In this document: positions 23,539-34,374 of the stretch, piece after piece
How positions within the stretch are numbered: position 1 is the stretch's first letter
How the letters are laid out: each line of letters starts with the position of its first letter
NCBI GenBank assembly: GCA_016630905.1
Contig: WBMQ01000017.1
Span: 1 to 64,000 of the forward strand
Direction of reading: 5' to 3'
Source of the DNA: Capillidium heterosporum
Taxonomy: Eukaryota; Entomophthoromycota; Entomophthoromycetes; Entomophthorales; Capillidiaceae
Length of the DNA stretch: 64,000 nucleotides
Made by a program: the position numbers and the translations under genes
The notes under the pieces: model-generated
Told to the model about the DNA's origin: nothing
The model's database searches: none
Seen by the model: the letters and a program-made list of their open reading frames with translations, nothing else

Positions 23539-24267
23539 TTGTCGCATCTCAAGGTTTGGGTATGGATAAGAGTAGCCTCAACGCTTTAAAGTAATATAGA
23601 GTATTTAGTAGTTATGGTTTTGAATTTCATAATGATTGGTTTACAATATTTTTTGTGGGCACTTGAATTAAATGTTTATAAAGTTTCGCCACTCATGGTT
23701 CAAGTACTGCCAGTTGTATTTTTCAAATCTATTCTAAAAGTTCAACGGCAAAGCCAGTCAATTCTAGTGATTTTAGCAGTCTATCTTTGTCTTTTATTCT
23801 TATTGACAGCAATTCAAGTAAGCCACCTGTAATTCAATTACTTTAGCCAGCTTGATAAACAAGTTACAGCACCATTCAATTAAAGTATATATATTAAGCC
23901 TTCTTGTAGTTTTGCTTACTACTTGAAAATATGCACTACTATTCTTAGTAAGACAATCCATCTACATCTGTTTTACTTAAAAGATCCGGTTACAATTTTT
24001 CCTTTTATAAAATCGGATTATCTAAAAGAGACAAAGTAGTATTCAAGTGCCTATACATTGAATTAAATAGTTAAAGATATAAGGAAAACAGACTATTTCA
24101 ATAAGGTATATTTTGGGTAAAAGGTTTAATAGTTCTTCAATGGTTTTTAAATTAACATTCGAGTTAATTCTTAGACATGGAACATCCACCAAGTTCAGAC
24201 CTCTCAGGAGCTTTATAGTCAGGGTTGTCAGAGCCCTGCTTAAAGTTGGCAGATTTAGGTACGAGGC
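23539..24267. other. Convergent intergenic region
   Basis: Lies between the 3' ends of UTP7 and biotin synthase. A hydrophobic 72-codon plus frame (23614-23832) could encode a two-span membrane peptide, but it has no recognisable relative and follows the UTP7 stop by only 76 bases, so it is more likely 3' untranslated sequence. Confidence 0.4.
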
Positions 24268-25663
24268 CTATGAATCGTTAGTCCTAGCAGCATCCTTTGT
24301 ATTACCTAATGTCTTGAACATCAACTGATCATCAGTGTATTCGTTGTTTGGAGTCGTCAAGAGCTTGTCACCGGTGAAGATAGAGTTGGCACCAGCCATG
24401 AAACACATCGCCTACAGAAATAAATTTTATGTTAGGTCACTTTCATTCATATACAATAAGGATATAATGTAATTTACCTGTTCTTGAGCAGAGAAACGAA
24501 CTCTGCCGGCAGATAGGCGAACCATAGCTTTGGGCATGACTATACGGGCAGTCGAGATCATTCGTACCATTTCGAAGATGTTGACAGGCTAAACACTATG
24601 TTAAAAAACGTCGATCAAAACGCTACCTCTTGATCTTCAAGTGGAGTTCCTTTAACGGCAAGTAAAGCGTTTACAGGAACGGATTCAGGATGGATAGGTA
24701 GGGTAGCCAATGTTGTAAGTAGTCCAACACGATCTTCTTCAGACTCTCCTAGACCGATAATACCACCTGAACAAACCGAAATACCAGCCTGCTGGGCATT
24801 GTTGATGGTTGTAAGTCTTTCATCGTAGGTACGAGTCGTAATAATCTAATTTATGGTATTAGGCTAAGCAGCAATAAGTTTTACCTTGGGATAGAACTCA
24901 CGAGACGTATCTAAATTATGGTTGTAGGCTGTCAACCCGGCGTCTTTGAGAGCTTTAGCCTGTTGCTCATCCAACATACCTAAAGTGCAGCAAACCTCCA
25001 TACCCATGCCCCTATTATGGTTAGTACTTGTAATCAAAAATGCATACTTTATTTCAGTGATATGGTTCAAAATCTTTTTGAAGTTCGTCTTACGACCTTT
25101 AACGTCACGCCAGGCAGCACCCATGCAGAATCTAGTCGATCCAGCCTGCTTAGCTTTACGGGCGGCTTCCAAGATAACACCAGACTCCAACATCTTTTCG
25201 GCTTTGACTACCGTATCGTACCTAGAGGATTGGGGGCAGTACTTGCAATCTTCACTACAGCCACCAGTTTTGATGGATAGCAGGGTGCATTGCTGGACAG
25301 CTCTTGGATCATGGTTCTGACGGTGTACTTGAGCCTTTTATAAAAGTTAATAAAAGTAGTTGGCAACAATATTACGCCGTAGAACAGCAGTTCCAACAAT
25401 GGTGAGTCAAAAATAGCCTGCACCTCTTCACGAGTCCAGTCATTGCGAATAGGTCCGTTGGCGTACTTGGCAGCTGCTGAAACATCTCTTCCCCAGTTGT
25501 TGCCAGGGTTAGGAGATTGATCAACTGAAGCGAACTTCAATTTGGTACTGGTCGTAAACTTTGAGATGCTAGATTTGTTGTAGTTCAAAGCATTTTTCAA
25601 AACGAGCTTAGAGATTGGAGCTGTTAAGCTGAGGGAAGGCTTTAATACGCGACGTGCTAGCAT
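24268..25663 (-). CDS. BIO2: Biotin synthase, mitochondrial
   Basis: Six exons (25663-25376, 25334-25048, 25011-24885, 24845-24627, 24588-24478, 24411-24268) give 391 residues. A Ser/Arg/Leu-rich N-terminus looks like a mitochondrial targeting sequence. The radical-SAM cluster motif is Cys122-x3-Cys126-x2-Cys129 in [30 protein letters not shown] and [19 protein letters not shown] are biotin-synthase signatures, as is [18 protein letters not shown] near the C-terminus. The enzyme inserts sulphur into dethiobiotin, using a second [2Fe-2S] cluster. Length matches yeast Bio2. It is transcribed away from the NCE101-like gene. Confidence 0.95.
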
Positions 25664-26567
25664 GACTACTTAAAGAAACTATAAATACAAAGTAAGTCCC
25701 AGTGCTCTGACAATATTTGAGTTGCTATGTATCTTAACCCACTTACCTGAACTTGAAAAACAACTGTAGAAAAGTTCCATAGATTCCAATCTGCATTTAA
25801 ACGTAACCAAAATCCCATTCTAAAATTTAGCTAATGAAATGAATAGTTGGTGCAAAATATATCATCCCGTTGCCTAATTTGGAACTATAAACTTTTCAGG
25901 AATAACTAATTGCGTCGCGTTGCTTTATTTAGCCGACAGCTATTGGCCACAATAGGTGGAATGTAACGATGTTTGGATTATTCTATTTGAAATCACAAGA
26001 TTAGGACCAGCTCCAGAACTGCACTATCTTGAGATCCAATCTGCTACCCACGAAACCTATAAGCTGTTGATCATGAAGATCTGGGGATGTATTCCTGTCC
26101 AGTAAAATGTTCAAGATTTAATCAAATATTCACTCTGTTCTGATTTAGAATATAGTTTTCTCTTAATATAGCTTGATAGAACTTTTACTCCAGATTAGAA
26201 CAGAGGGATATGTAACCAGTTTCGCCTATCCCTACTTTATTACCAAGCAAATCTATAACTATCGTAAATAAGACTTGTTGGCAGTTGTGTAAATGCATAT
26301 AGACCTGCTAGCGGGCACGGAGATTAGAGACGGTGCTAGTATGGCTGAGATAGTTGCTGAAATATCCAACTGCTTGCTTTTAAAATATACAGCCATATCG
26401 AAACTATTATGCTATACTAATCCCGTACACAGCAATTTGGAAAACCTGCCATTCTGATTTGCTGCAAATACCTAAATGATTTAAAGTTTGCAACTTCAGC
26501 AACAATGCTCAAGGTCCCAACTTCCAGCAAAAAGAAAACTTCAAAATACCTTTGCTGAAGAACTAGA
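25664..26567. other. Divergent promoter region of BIO2 and NCE101
   Basis: About 0.9 kb without an open frame worth calling, between two divergent starts. No defined promoter motif can be named by eye. Confidence 0.4.
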
Positions 26568-26904
26568 ATGTTTAAAATCCCCAACCAAAAATTTACCTAT
26601 ATAATATCTCCGTAAGTCCATACCTACTTTTATAAACTTGGTCAGCTAACTAGCTTTTCTAACCATATGAATTTTAAATAGTTTAGGGGATTCTGCATTA
26701 GCATTTCTATGCGGTAGTCTAAGCTACTTCAGCTATGAGCGAAATTCTAAAGATATAACAGGTCGACCTAGCGACATAACTTTGTTTGAGTTGGTGAAGT
26801 TACGTTTACAAACAAGGTTAGCAACTTTTAAAGTCAAAGAGAGTAAAAAGGAGGAGGATATCGAATGGAAGGATTTGATGGACCAGATTAAAGAAGAAAA
26901 ATAG
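26568..26904 (+). CDS. NCE101: NCE101-like small membrane protein (non-classical export protein 1)
   Basis: Two exons, 26568-26611 and 26682-26904, encode 88 residues. After the splice the block LGDSALAFLCGSLSYFSYER, then GRPSDITLFELVKLR, matches the NCE101 pattern 'DP.L....G..SYYLYER ... GRPEGHSL.EL..R'. The family is a single-span membrane protein of fungi, tied to leaderless protein export in yeast; the mechanism is unclear. Compared with the yeast protein (about 53 residues) it has a charged C-terminal extension of about 35 residues (KESKKEEDIEWKDLMDQIKE). Too short for simple ORF calling. Confidence 0.72.
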
Positions 26905-27436
26905 AATGGACATGTTATTAAATAGCTTATAGCATTTATTTGAATGATAGTAAGTTACATTTTAAGGTTTAATTCGATTATTTTCCAGTAGTTATAAATT
27001 ACATTCCATAGCCGTGTACTTGTTTAATCAAAAACCCAGGTCAAATAGAGGTGCTAGTAAAGAACTTTTATTGAACATTTGTATGTATAGTTCAAGTTGG
27101 TATAATTAAGGGCTATCAAAATACTGAATATAACCTAAGCGGGGGCTTAAACCGTTATTGACAAACCTGATTATTCAAGTTATAAAAAGTTTTATACAGT
27201 TAGTCCAGTCGCTAATAGCGAGATATTTATGTACTTGTTAGAAAAAAACTATAAACTAAACTGATAACTATATATCTCGAGTTTTAGAAGAAATATTTCA
27301 AACTATAACGACAAAGTAGCTGGGATTGGCTGTATTGGCAGCGGTAAGAATCTAAATTCGATAAACTGAGTTGAAGGAAATTTGATTATCCTCTCTATAC
27401 TTTCCCAATACCAACTATCTTCAACTAAAGAAACAA
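26905..27436. other. Intergenic
   Basis: AT-rich; no feature supported. Confidence 0.4.
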
Positions 27437-28480
27437 ATGTCTACCATCAAATCACAAACGTATTTAACTACCAACCACTCTACAAGTGAAACAAAAGGTA
27501 TTGTTATGTCGCTTAAAATGTTAACTTTTATTTATAGATAATTCGAATCTATCCAAGCTTTTAGGTAAATTTACAATTGATAAATTCAGCAACTTAACAT
27601 AACCAAGAACATTCGGCTATCAATGTAGATTTTAGAGATTTAAATAAACATGAGAGAAAGAGTAGAAGTTTAAAAAGTACTCAATTCTCAAAGCGAACTT
27701 CCGAGAAAAATGTCGAATTCGAATACTGGGATAGTAGGAAGTATGGATATAAGAAGCTAGTTAGTCCATTCAAGCACGAAACTAAACCTCTCCATGAAGC
27801 TATGAAGAATTTTCAGCAAAAGATGAAGAATTTCGAACAAGAGTATAAGGACAAAGATAGCCATAAATTTAGCCTACCAATGTCGACTCCCAAAGTTAAT
27901 GAAATAAGGATTCTTGACAATTTGGATGGAGTATGTTTTTCTATTTACTTTATAAATTAAAAAATATTATTTAGGATATAGATCCATTAAAACAATCAAT
28001 TAGCAGTTCAACTTTGCCGGTAATTTTAATTTCTACTTTCACATTTTAATCCTTTTAGTGTTCTATCACTGAAATTGATCCACCAAAAGAAAGTCGGGCC
28101 ACCACCACCTTGAAATTGTTTAATAACGAAGAGTTGAAGCTTATCAATAGGGTAGTAGGCCTAAGTAAGAAGCAAGAGCGCCTCACTGGAAAATCTGATT
28201 TGAAACATACTTTACTCGAGACGCTGCAGCTCGAATATCGAGGATTATCAAAGTTGAAGCTTTTATGATAATGTTTGCTAACCTTTTTTATAATTTTAGG
28301 TTATACGATACTATGCTACAGGAATATTTAGATGATAAGAGTGAAGCCCAGCTTGACGTTGTTTTACAAACTCAGATCAAGTTGAAGATGCTCAAGGTAG
28401 ATTTTTAACTTAATACCCAAGAGCTTTTTCTGATAGTTGTATTTTAGTTGGAACAGATGAATATTGTCAAGCAGCTTTAA
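27437..28480 (+). CDS. Hypothetical coiled-coil protein
   Basis: Seven exons (27437-27497, 27538-27564, 27608-27930, 27975-28019, 28059-28252, 28300-28396, 28448-28480) join in consistent phase to 259 residues. The N-terminus is Ser/Thr/Lys-rich. A charged helix follows (FEYWDSRKYGYKKLVSPFK, then EAMKNFQQKMKNFEQEYKDK). The C-terminal half is a likely coiled coil (LINRVVGLSKKQERLTGKSD, LQEYLDDKSEAQLDVVL). I do not recognise the family. The consistent phases of six introns argue that the gene is real. It could be a cytoskeletal or spindle component, but nothing proves it. Confidence 0.65.
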
Positions 28481-29259
28481 CATTTGCAACTACTTATTCG
28501 TTTCAGATATAGATACATAATTCGAATTATGTATATAGGAGCAAATACAGTTATTGTTTTGAGAATTCTAATACTTTGTGGTTGGATATGTCGCTTGATT
28601 GGTGATGCTAGATGGCAAATAGCATCTTTCTATTTTAACTAACTAAACAATTCCCTTCTATTTATATTTTTTGTTTACTTGATAATAACATTATTTTGAA
28701 TTGAGTTTAAACTACCAGACATGCATGCTTTACTAATATAGCAGACGAATGCTGAAAGATAAAGCCTGAGAATAATGATCATATAACAACTTTATATCGG
28801 AAATAATGTTTTAGTGTGATGCTTCTTTTAATATATATGCAGCTGAGTTGCCATATTTCTTTATACTACTATAGTGTTACATTCTTATACATATTTTTAA
28901 GCACCTATCGCTTGAGATATTCCCATCTTAAGTATTGGATGGACTTCACTTTAATAAGTATATGGTATTCTTTAGATTTTATTATAAGAAAGCTCCCTAA
29001 TGGAAATAGCTAAGAATTTTTGCATTATAGAGAGATCCAGCTATATTCTAGTGCCTATACCAATGATTCCTAGCCTTCTTTAGGCCTGCGGATCTCTAGG
29101 TTGAAAATGTTGTTTCAAATGTATTCCAATTAACCTCGAACAGAACAAAATAAACATTTGAAGCACAGTTTATTATTGGTTGGGAAACCAACCAATTCTA
29201 TAAAAAGTCCTTTAATAAAACTTTTCAACTTTTCGATATTCAAGACTATATCACTTGCA
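28481..29259. other. Intergenic
   Basis: AT-rich. A Tyr/Leu-rich 65-codon frame at 28816-29013 has no relative I know. The in-frame Met at 29158 upstream of the next gene is not preferred as a start. Confidence 0.4.
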
Positions 29260-30425
29260 ATGGCCAATTCAAAGAAGAGTACCAAAGAGAATTCAGCAGC
29301 TCAAATCGACTTGAAGAATCTGGTAGTTAATTTGTTGAAGTTGAAGGAGGAGGTTGAAGTTTCCTTTGAGTTTGAACATAAATTCGATAATATAAACTTT
29401 AAAAAAGATCTAGGTAAGTTTTCAAATGTAAAATTTCATTTTATATATTGATTTTATTTTTAGTAACTTTAAGTAAATCAATTCGCAAAGAGATCACCAA
29501 ATTTTCCATCAGCTTCAAGCCACCAAGTACCATAAAAGAAAGCGATGTTATCTGCAAAAGTTTACTCGAACTATTCGTCCAACTTAACTTAGTCGTACGT
29601 TCTATACCGAAGGATATTAGTGAGCTCTATCAAAAGCAGTTGATTGATTTAGTAAAGCTTACTTTAAGCGCCACCATCAACTTAGTAAATGCCTTTCTAG
29701 TAACCCCAGTTGCTATTGAAGATAGCAATACAAAATTGAATATCTGTATCGGTATTAGCGATCAAGCTGAGGGTAAAGATAGCTACGAAAGGTTAACTGG
29801 ATTAGTTTGGATGAATTGCGACAAGCTTACCAACTTCTTCAAAAACAGTTTGGACTTATTCAATCACTATTCCGACCAAACTACCAACCAACTTGAAGAT
29901 GTTGTTGAAGAGATGGAGGAGTTATTTGCCAAGGCTAAGAAGGAAGTCAATAAAAGTAACGATGTAGATAATCTTGATAATGAGGAAGACATAGAAGAGA
30001 ATGAGAGTGAAGAATCGGATTGCAATTCGGATTTCGAAGATTTAGACTTTGACCAAAGAAGTTTATCGGTTATAGATGATAGCTTAATGGCCATAAAGCT
30101 AAGCCTAAAGTTCCTAAGGTTTATCAAAGCGCAGTTCAAAGTTATCTACGACGACCAAAGTATCAATTCCAAAATTAGTGAGAAAAGTGTAGACAAAGTG
30201 TTAAAACTACTGAAAGGTATAGAAGATGAGGCAGATAAAATCGGTAGTTTACTTTGGGAACTCAGCATTGACCAAGTTTTAGCTACCAACTTGACCTTTG
30301 TTCAATTGAATTTAAAAGTTTTGGATATCATTGTGGAGTCCAATGGGAAGGTTAACCTCGATAAGTTGAAGGAGTATAGAGTTAAGTTTTCTGATTTGGT
30401 TAGCAAAATCAAATCAGACGTTTAG
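29260..30425 (+). CDS. Cyclin-D1-binding protein 1 (GCIP)-like protein
   Basis: Two exons, 29260-29413 and 29464-30425, give 371 residues. I start at Met 29260 (MANSKKSTKEN), because the extra 34 residues from 29158 are leader-like. The order of blocks fits CCNDBP1: an N-terminal helix with paired Leu, VTLSKSIRKEITKFSISF (human 'VTVSREATTLTIVFS'), a helical core, a long acidic insert (about 205-235), then SLSVIDDSLMAIKLSLKFLR and a C-terminal bundle. In animals the protein binds cyclin D and HLH factors; its role in fungi is unknown. Its 3' end is only 79 bp from the convergent SPC25 stop. Confidence 0.62.
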
Positions 30426-30504
30426 TGAAGTTGGTTTAATGGCTTATAGTAATAAAAATATACCTTATCTAACTTTTTATAAAGGAGTAGGTATTAAATT
30501 TATT

Positions 30505-31464
30505 TTACTCGTTTACAAACGAATCTTTGAACATACGTCGGACTTTGACTATAAACTGACATAGGTTGATTTTGTGTATGTTGACTTCCTCCATCAGCTC
30601 ATCGACCTTAGTGAGTGGTGGTTGACATTCGATAACTAGAGACATCGGTCATTTCAATATAAAACTATCAAGTATTACCTTTGTACTTTGGAGATTCGAC
30701 ATCAATAACTACACTAGCTAACTGGTTGGTTTGGTTTATATGTTCGAAGACGAATTGGATATGGCCATCTTTGTTTCTAATGTACAGGCCTAGGCTGTAT
30801 TCTAATATCTGAATCTCCTGAATGATTTTAGCTTGTTCTAGAGTAAACTTGGTATGGGTATCATCGTGTTCTAAGTAAATGGTATGACTATGAGTTAAAT
30901 GAAGTAGGGTTTACCTGCTTTATACTTGTAAACTATGTCCTTCAATTCGGTTACCGATCCATCTAAAATTTGATTCTGCTTGCTGAGGTCGTTTAGTTCC
31001 ACCACCAACCGCTTTTGCTCGGATTCCAAGTCCAATATTACCTTTTCTTTGAGCTCAAATTCTAAATAAACATGTGAATAAGTTAAAAAGAGTATAAAAC
31101 AACTACCTTCTTTCATTTTTATAAGTTCGTTTTCGGCTTGATTCAATTCAACGTCCACATCAGTTGTTTCATCTTGAATACTTTGAAATTTGGTTTTAAA
31201 TTTGGGCAAGCTGACATTTAGAAGTTCCTTTAACTTGTCCAATTGAGATTTCAAATTGAACTGTAAGTTATCGACGCATTCTTTTGCTGACTTGACTTCG
31301 TCATCGAGAAAGTCTAAAGAAGGTAAGTTGGAGGCCAAGGGTATGTTCTTGGTATCATAGTACTGCTTCAACTCTGCTTCTAGCTTTTCCAAGTTGGTTG
31401 TCGGTTTAGTTGGGTTGGGCTTTACCCTTTTACTTGAGGTTTGTTCCCCTTCGTTGTTCTCCAT
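30505..31464 (-). CDS. SPC25: Kinetochore protein Spc25 (Ndc80 complex)
   Basis: Four exons (31464-31107, 31061-30915, 30870-30679, 30635-30505) give 275 residues in consistent phase. A basic N-terminus leads into a long coiled coil (about 25-165). The C-terminal globular domain carries the Spc25 pattern: YSLGLYIRNKDGHIQFVFEH, then VVIDVESPKYKVIECQPPL and a last helix with DELMEEVN...IVKVRRMF. Spc25 pairs with Spc24 to anchor the Ndc80 complex to the inner kinetochore. Length is close to other fungal Spc25 proteins. Start at the first Met. Confidence 0.85.
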
Positions 31465-32630
31465 GATTCTTTCTGACTGATGTAAAAATGGAATTTCAAA
31501 ACTTTTGGATTCCTATTGTTCAAACTTTAGTTCACAAAACTTACGTCATAATTTGAGGTGTAAATTTAGAGATCTTTGGAATGGGGAACAGCAGTTTTTA
31601 CGAGATACATTCCTTTTAACTATCATCAAAGCTTAACGAATTTCCAACTGCATTTTGATAAACTTGATAATCAGCTTAATTCACTTAATTACATTCCAAT
31701 AAACTCTTTATTCATCATTTAATACTTCCAGCTATATATCGAAAAAGCTTTTAGCTATCATAACTTTCCAATCCCATAGGCCTTTTGAACTTTTAATTCC
31801 CAGCTGTATTTCGAAAAGTTTAATAGCTTACCCAATCTACTTTGTCGATCTCAGTAATACTTGGCCAGTCCACGAGGCACTTCCTCGAGGCCTTACTAAA
31901 TGGCCCCTTAAATCTCAAAATTTGCAGCTTTATGGCAAGTCCTCACCAGCTGAAAGTAGTTGGGATCTAAATTCTTGTAACTTTCAGCTGTAGTTCGCCG
32001 TTGTGAGCTGTTAAATAACATTTTCTAGTTTTGGGTTATCAAATAACGAACATTGCCTTTTCGAAATTCAAATAGTATATAGAAACAGCTTGCTGTAGCG
32101 TGCCAAATATACTTCACCAATCTAGAACTAAAGCCTACAAAATCTGGAGGGAAAATCGGCGGAAAATTCAATGTTCCGTTCAATGATCAAATTAGCCATG
32201 AGGATGACAAATGAAAGTGGTGAGCTTTAGAAATCCAGCTATCTCCATTGGTAAGTTTAATTTAGCAACATAAGGTAGGCTTTAAATGCGACTTTTGGGA
32301 CTGACCTGTCATTTGAAAAATGGCGAGACATGTTAGGGAAATTTGGTAGATCATTCATGTTGCGTAGTAGAGGTAGCTTCATTTCCCGCTGAAATGGGGT
32401 AAGTTTAGCTAATCATTCGAACGTTGGCTTTGTAATGTGGTTATAGTGTTTGAGATTTGGAAATTTGAACACCTTTCAAATTGCTTTAGTTATCAATTAA
32501 TTAAAGCGTTCAATTTCCCACCTTATTTATTTGTCGAGTATACCAAGGTAAAGTTTACATGTAAGTATCTGCTACTAACCCAAAGCTATGTCTACTTAAG
32601 CCTATTTAAACGAAAAGTACCCAACCTAAA
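31465..32630. other. Intergenic between SPC25 and TFIIB-2
   Basis: 1.2 kb, divergent. Repeated CAGCT-type short words (31727, 31801, 31952 and nearby) are visible but do not form a clear array. The 66-codon frame at 32437-32637 overlaps the TFIIB-2 start and is not supported. Confidence 0.4.
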
Positions 32631-33641
32631 ATGTTAACTAAAACTAATCCATCCCAATCGCTACCAACCTCTATCGATCAACCCAATGGGTACCGCGACC
32701 TCAATGTCCGACTCATGTGTAAAAACTGCCGGAACCCAGTACCAAACATAATCGAAGAGTTCTCCCAAGGAGACCTGGTATGTGGGGATTGTGGTTTAGT
32801 TCTAGGTGACCGTATCATAGATACACGTTCGGAGTGGCGCACCTTCGCCAACGACGAAGGAGATGACCCTTCACGTGTAGGAGCGGCGGCCGATCCTTTA
32901 CTAGAAGGTTCCCAGCTTGATACCACCATTTCGACGGCAGGTATGACAGGCTCAGTAGGTAAGGCGTTGAGCCGTACTTTAAACCGGGCCAACCCCGCTT
33001 CCAAAGCGGAACGTAACCGTATGCAGGCTTACAAAGATATCGCAAACTACTGTGAATCGGCTCAGTTTCCCAAGTCAGTGACTGAACTGGCCAAGTCTAT
33101 CTATAAACGGGTCGATGAGACCAAATCTATGGCCAACAAGCGGGCCGAATATATCATCGCAGGCTCCATCTACCTGGCTTGTCGTCAGGAGGGTGTTGCC
33201 CGTACCTTCAAGGAAATTTCGGCTATCACCAACTTACCCTCCTCTGACATTGGCAAAAGTTTCAAGATGATTAGCAACTTATTCGAAAAGAATATGAAGA
33301 CGCGTACTACTTCTACCTCTGATCTCATGGGTAGATACTGCAACGTACTTCAGCTTTCAATGGAGATTCAACTGGCCGCCACCGATTTGGCCCAAAGTGC
33401 AACTAGACTCGTCGATGAGTTGGCTGGACGTAGCCCGGTTTCGGTAGCTGCCGCCTCCATCTACTTCACCAGCCACCTCTTCAACTGTCCGGTTAGTGCC
33501 CAGAACATCTCGTTGGCGACTGGTGTAAGTCCCTCCACCATCAAGAGTGCTTACAAGTACTTGCTCAAGGAGAAGTCACGTCTAGTTGATATCTCCAGTT
33601 ACTCATCCAACGTTTCCTTCAACTCTTTACCCGAGTACTAA
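32631..33641 (+). CDS. SUA7: Transcription initiation factor TFIIB, paralogue 2
   Basis: An intronless frame of 336 residues. Zinc ribbon Cys30, Cys33, Cys51, Cys54; B-reader TRSEWRTFANDEGDDPSRVG identical to paralogue 1. Two cyclin folds carry AGSIYLACRQEGVARTFKEI and AAASIYFTSHLF. Both genes end in a related tail (SNVSFNSLPEY here, SKVSFSYLPQV in paralogue 1). By eye the two are similar throughout but differ clearly in the first cyclin fold, so this is an old duplication, not a recent copy. Both are intact. Most fungi have one TFIIB, so specialisation is possible; the sequence alone does not show which is the main form. Confidence 0.94.
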   Translation: MLTKTNPSQSLPTSIDQPNGYRDLNVRLMCKNCRNPVPNIIEEFSQGDLVCGDCGLVLGDRIIDTRSEWRTFANDEGDDPSRVGAAADPLLEGSQLDTTISTAGMTGSVGKALSRTLNRANPASKAERNRMQAYKDIANYCESAQFPKSVTELAKSIYKRVDETKSMANKRAEYIIAGSIYLACRQEGVARTFKEISAITNLPSSDIGKSFKMISNLFEKNMKTRTTSTSDLMGRYCNVLQLSMEIQLAATDLAQSATRLVDELAGRSPVSVAAASIYFTSHLFNCPVSAQNISLATGVSPSTIKSAYKYLLKEKSRLVDISSYSSNVSFNSLPEY

Positions 33642-34374
33642 ACTTAGGTATCGATGTCGGGTCTACCCTTTGGGTTGACAGTAGGATAAGTTTCTTTTAC
33701 AATGCTCTAAACAACTGCCAGGTTATCTGCCTGCCTTCCACCACCTCGTTGACTTAGGACAGCAGGACATGGATATTTTAACTTTAATTGTGCTCTCAGA
33801 TATTTAAGTAAACATGAATGATTTCTCTAAAACATTGATATAATATTGAATATTTATACTATTGGCTAGCCTCCCAATTTATTTTATTGCTTTTTATACA
33901 TTCGGTTTTAATAAAGACATATATTAATCTATTAATTGGATGATTGATATAAAATATACATTGCTAGTATAACTTTTTATTGTGTAGTTCTAAAATATAG
34001 ATGGTGTGAACTTAAAAAGTAAATATCTTTATAAGATGATATCCGACATTATTTGAATTTCTTCTACCTAGACAACATTGATGCATTATCTTTAGATAAT
34101 GAATTACAGTTCTAACTGAAGTTATACTCGGACCTCAACTATCTTCAGTTAATACCTTAAGGCTGAAAATTAGCTGAAGTCATATAGCTCAGCTTACTAA
34201 TACCAGTTGATTGCTGTTAAAGGTAGGACCAGTCAGGTATGCTAATTGATTTACTTCATTAAAAGTTCAATAAGCGAATTTTATCTGGATTGAAAAGAAC
34301 TTTTCAATATAGAGTATATTTACACTTTAATTAGTCATTTTATGATCAAACACTTCCCAAATAGTACTATAAAT
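33642..34374. other. Intergenic before MSH5 copy 2
   Basis: AT-rich; nothing recognised. The unique-to-repeat junction is at about 34375. Confidence 0.4.

Noticed and set aside
23614-23832. Two-span membrane microprotein after UTP7
   Set aside because: Composition-driven hydrophobic frame in probable 3' untranslated sequence; no relative recognised.
25017-25320. Plus-strand frames over biotin synthase
   Set aside because: Antisense shadows of conserved BIO2 exons.
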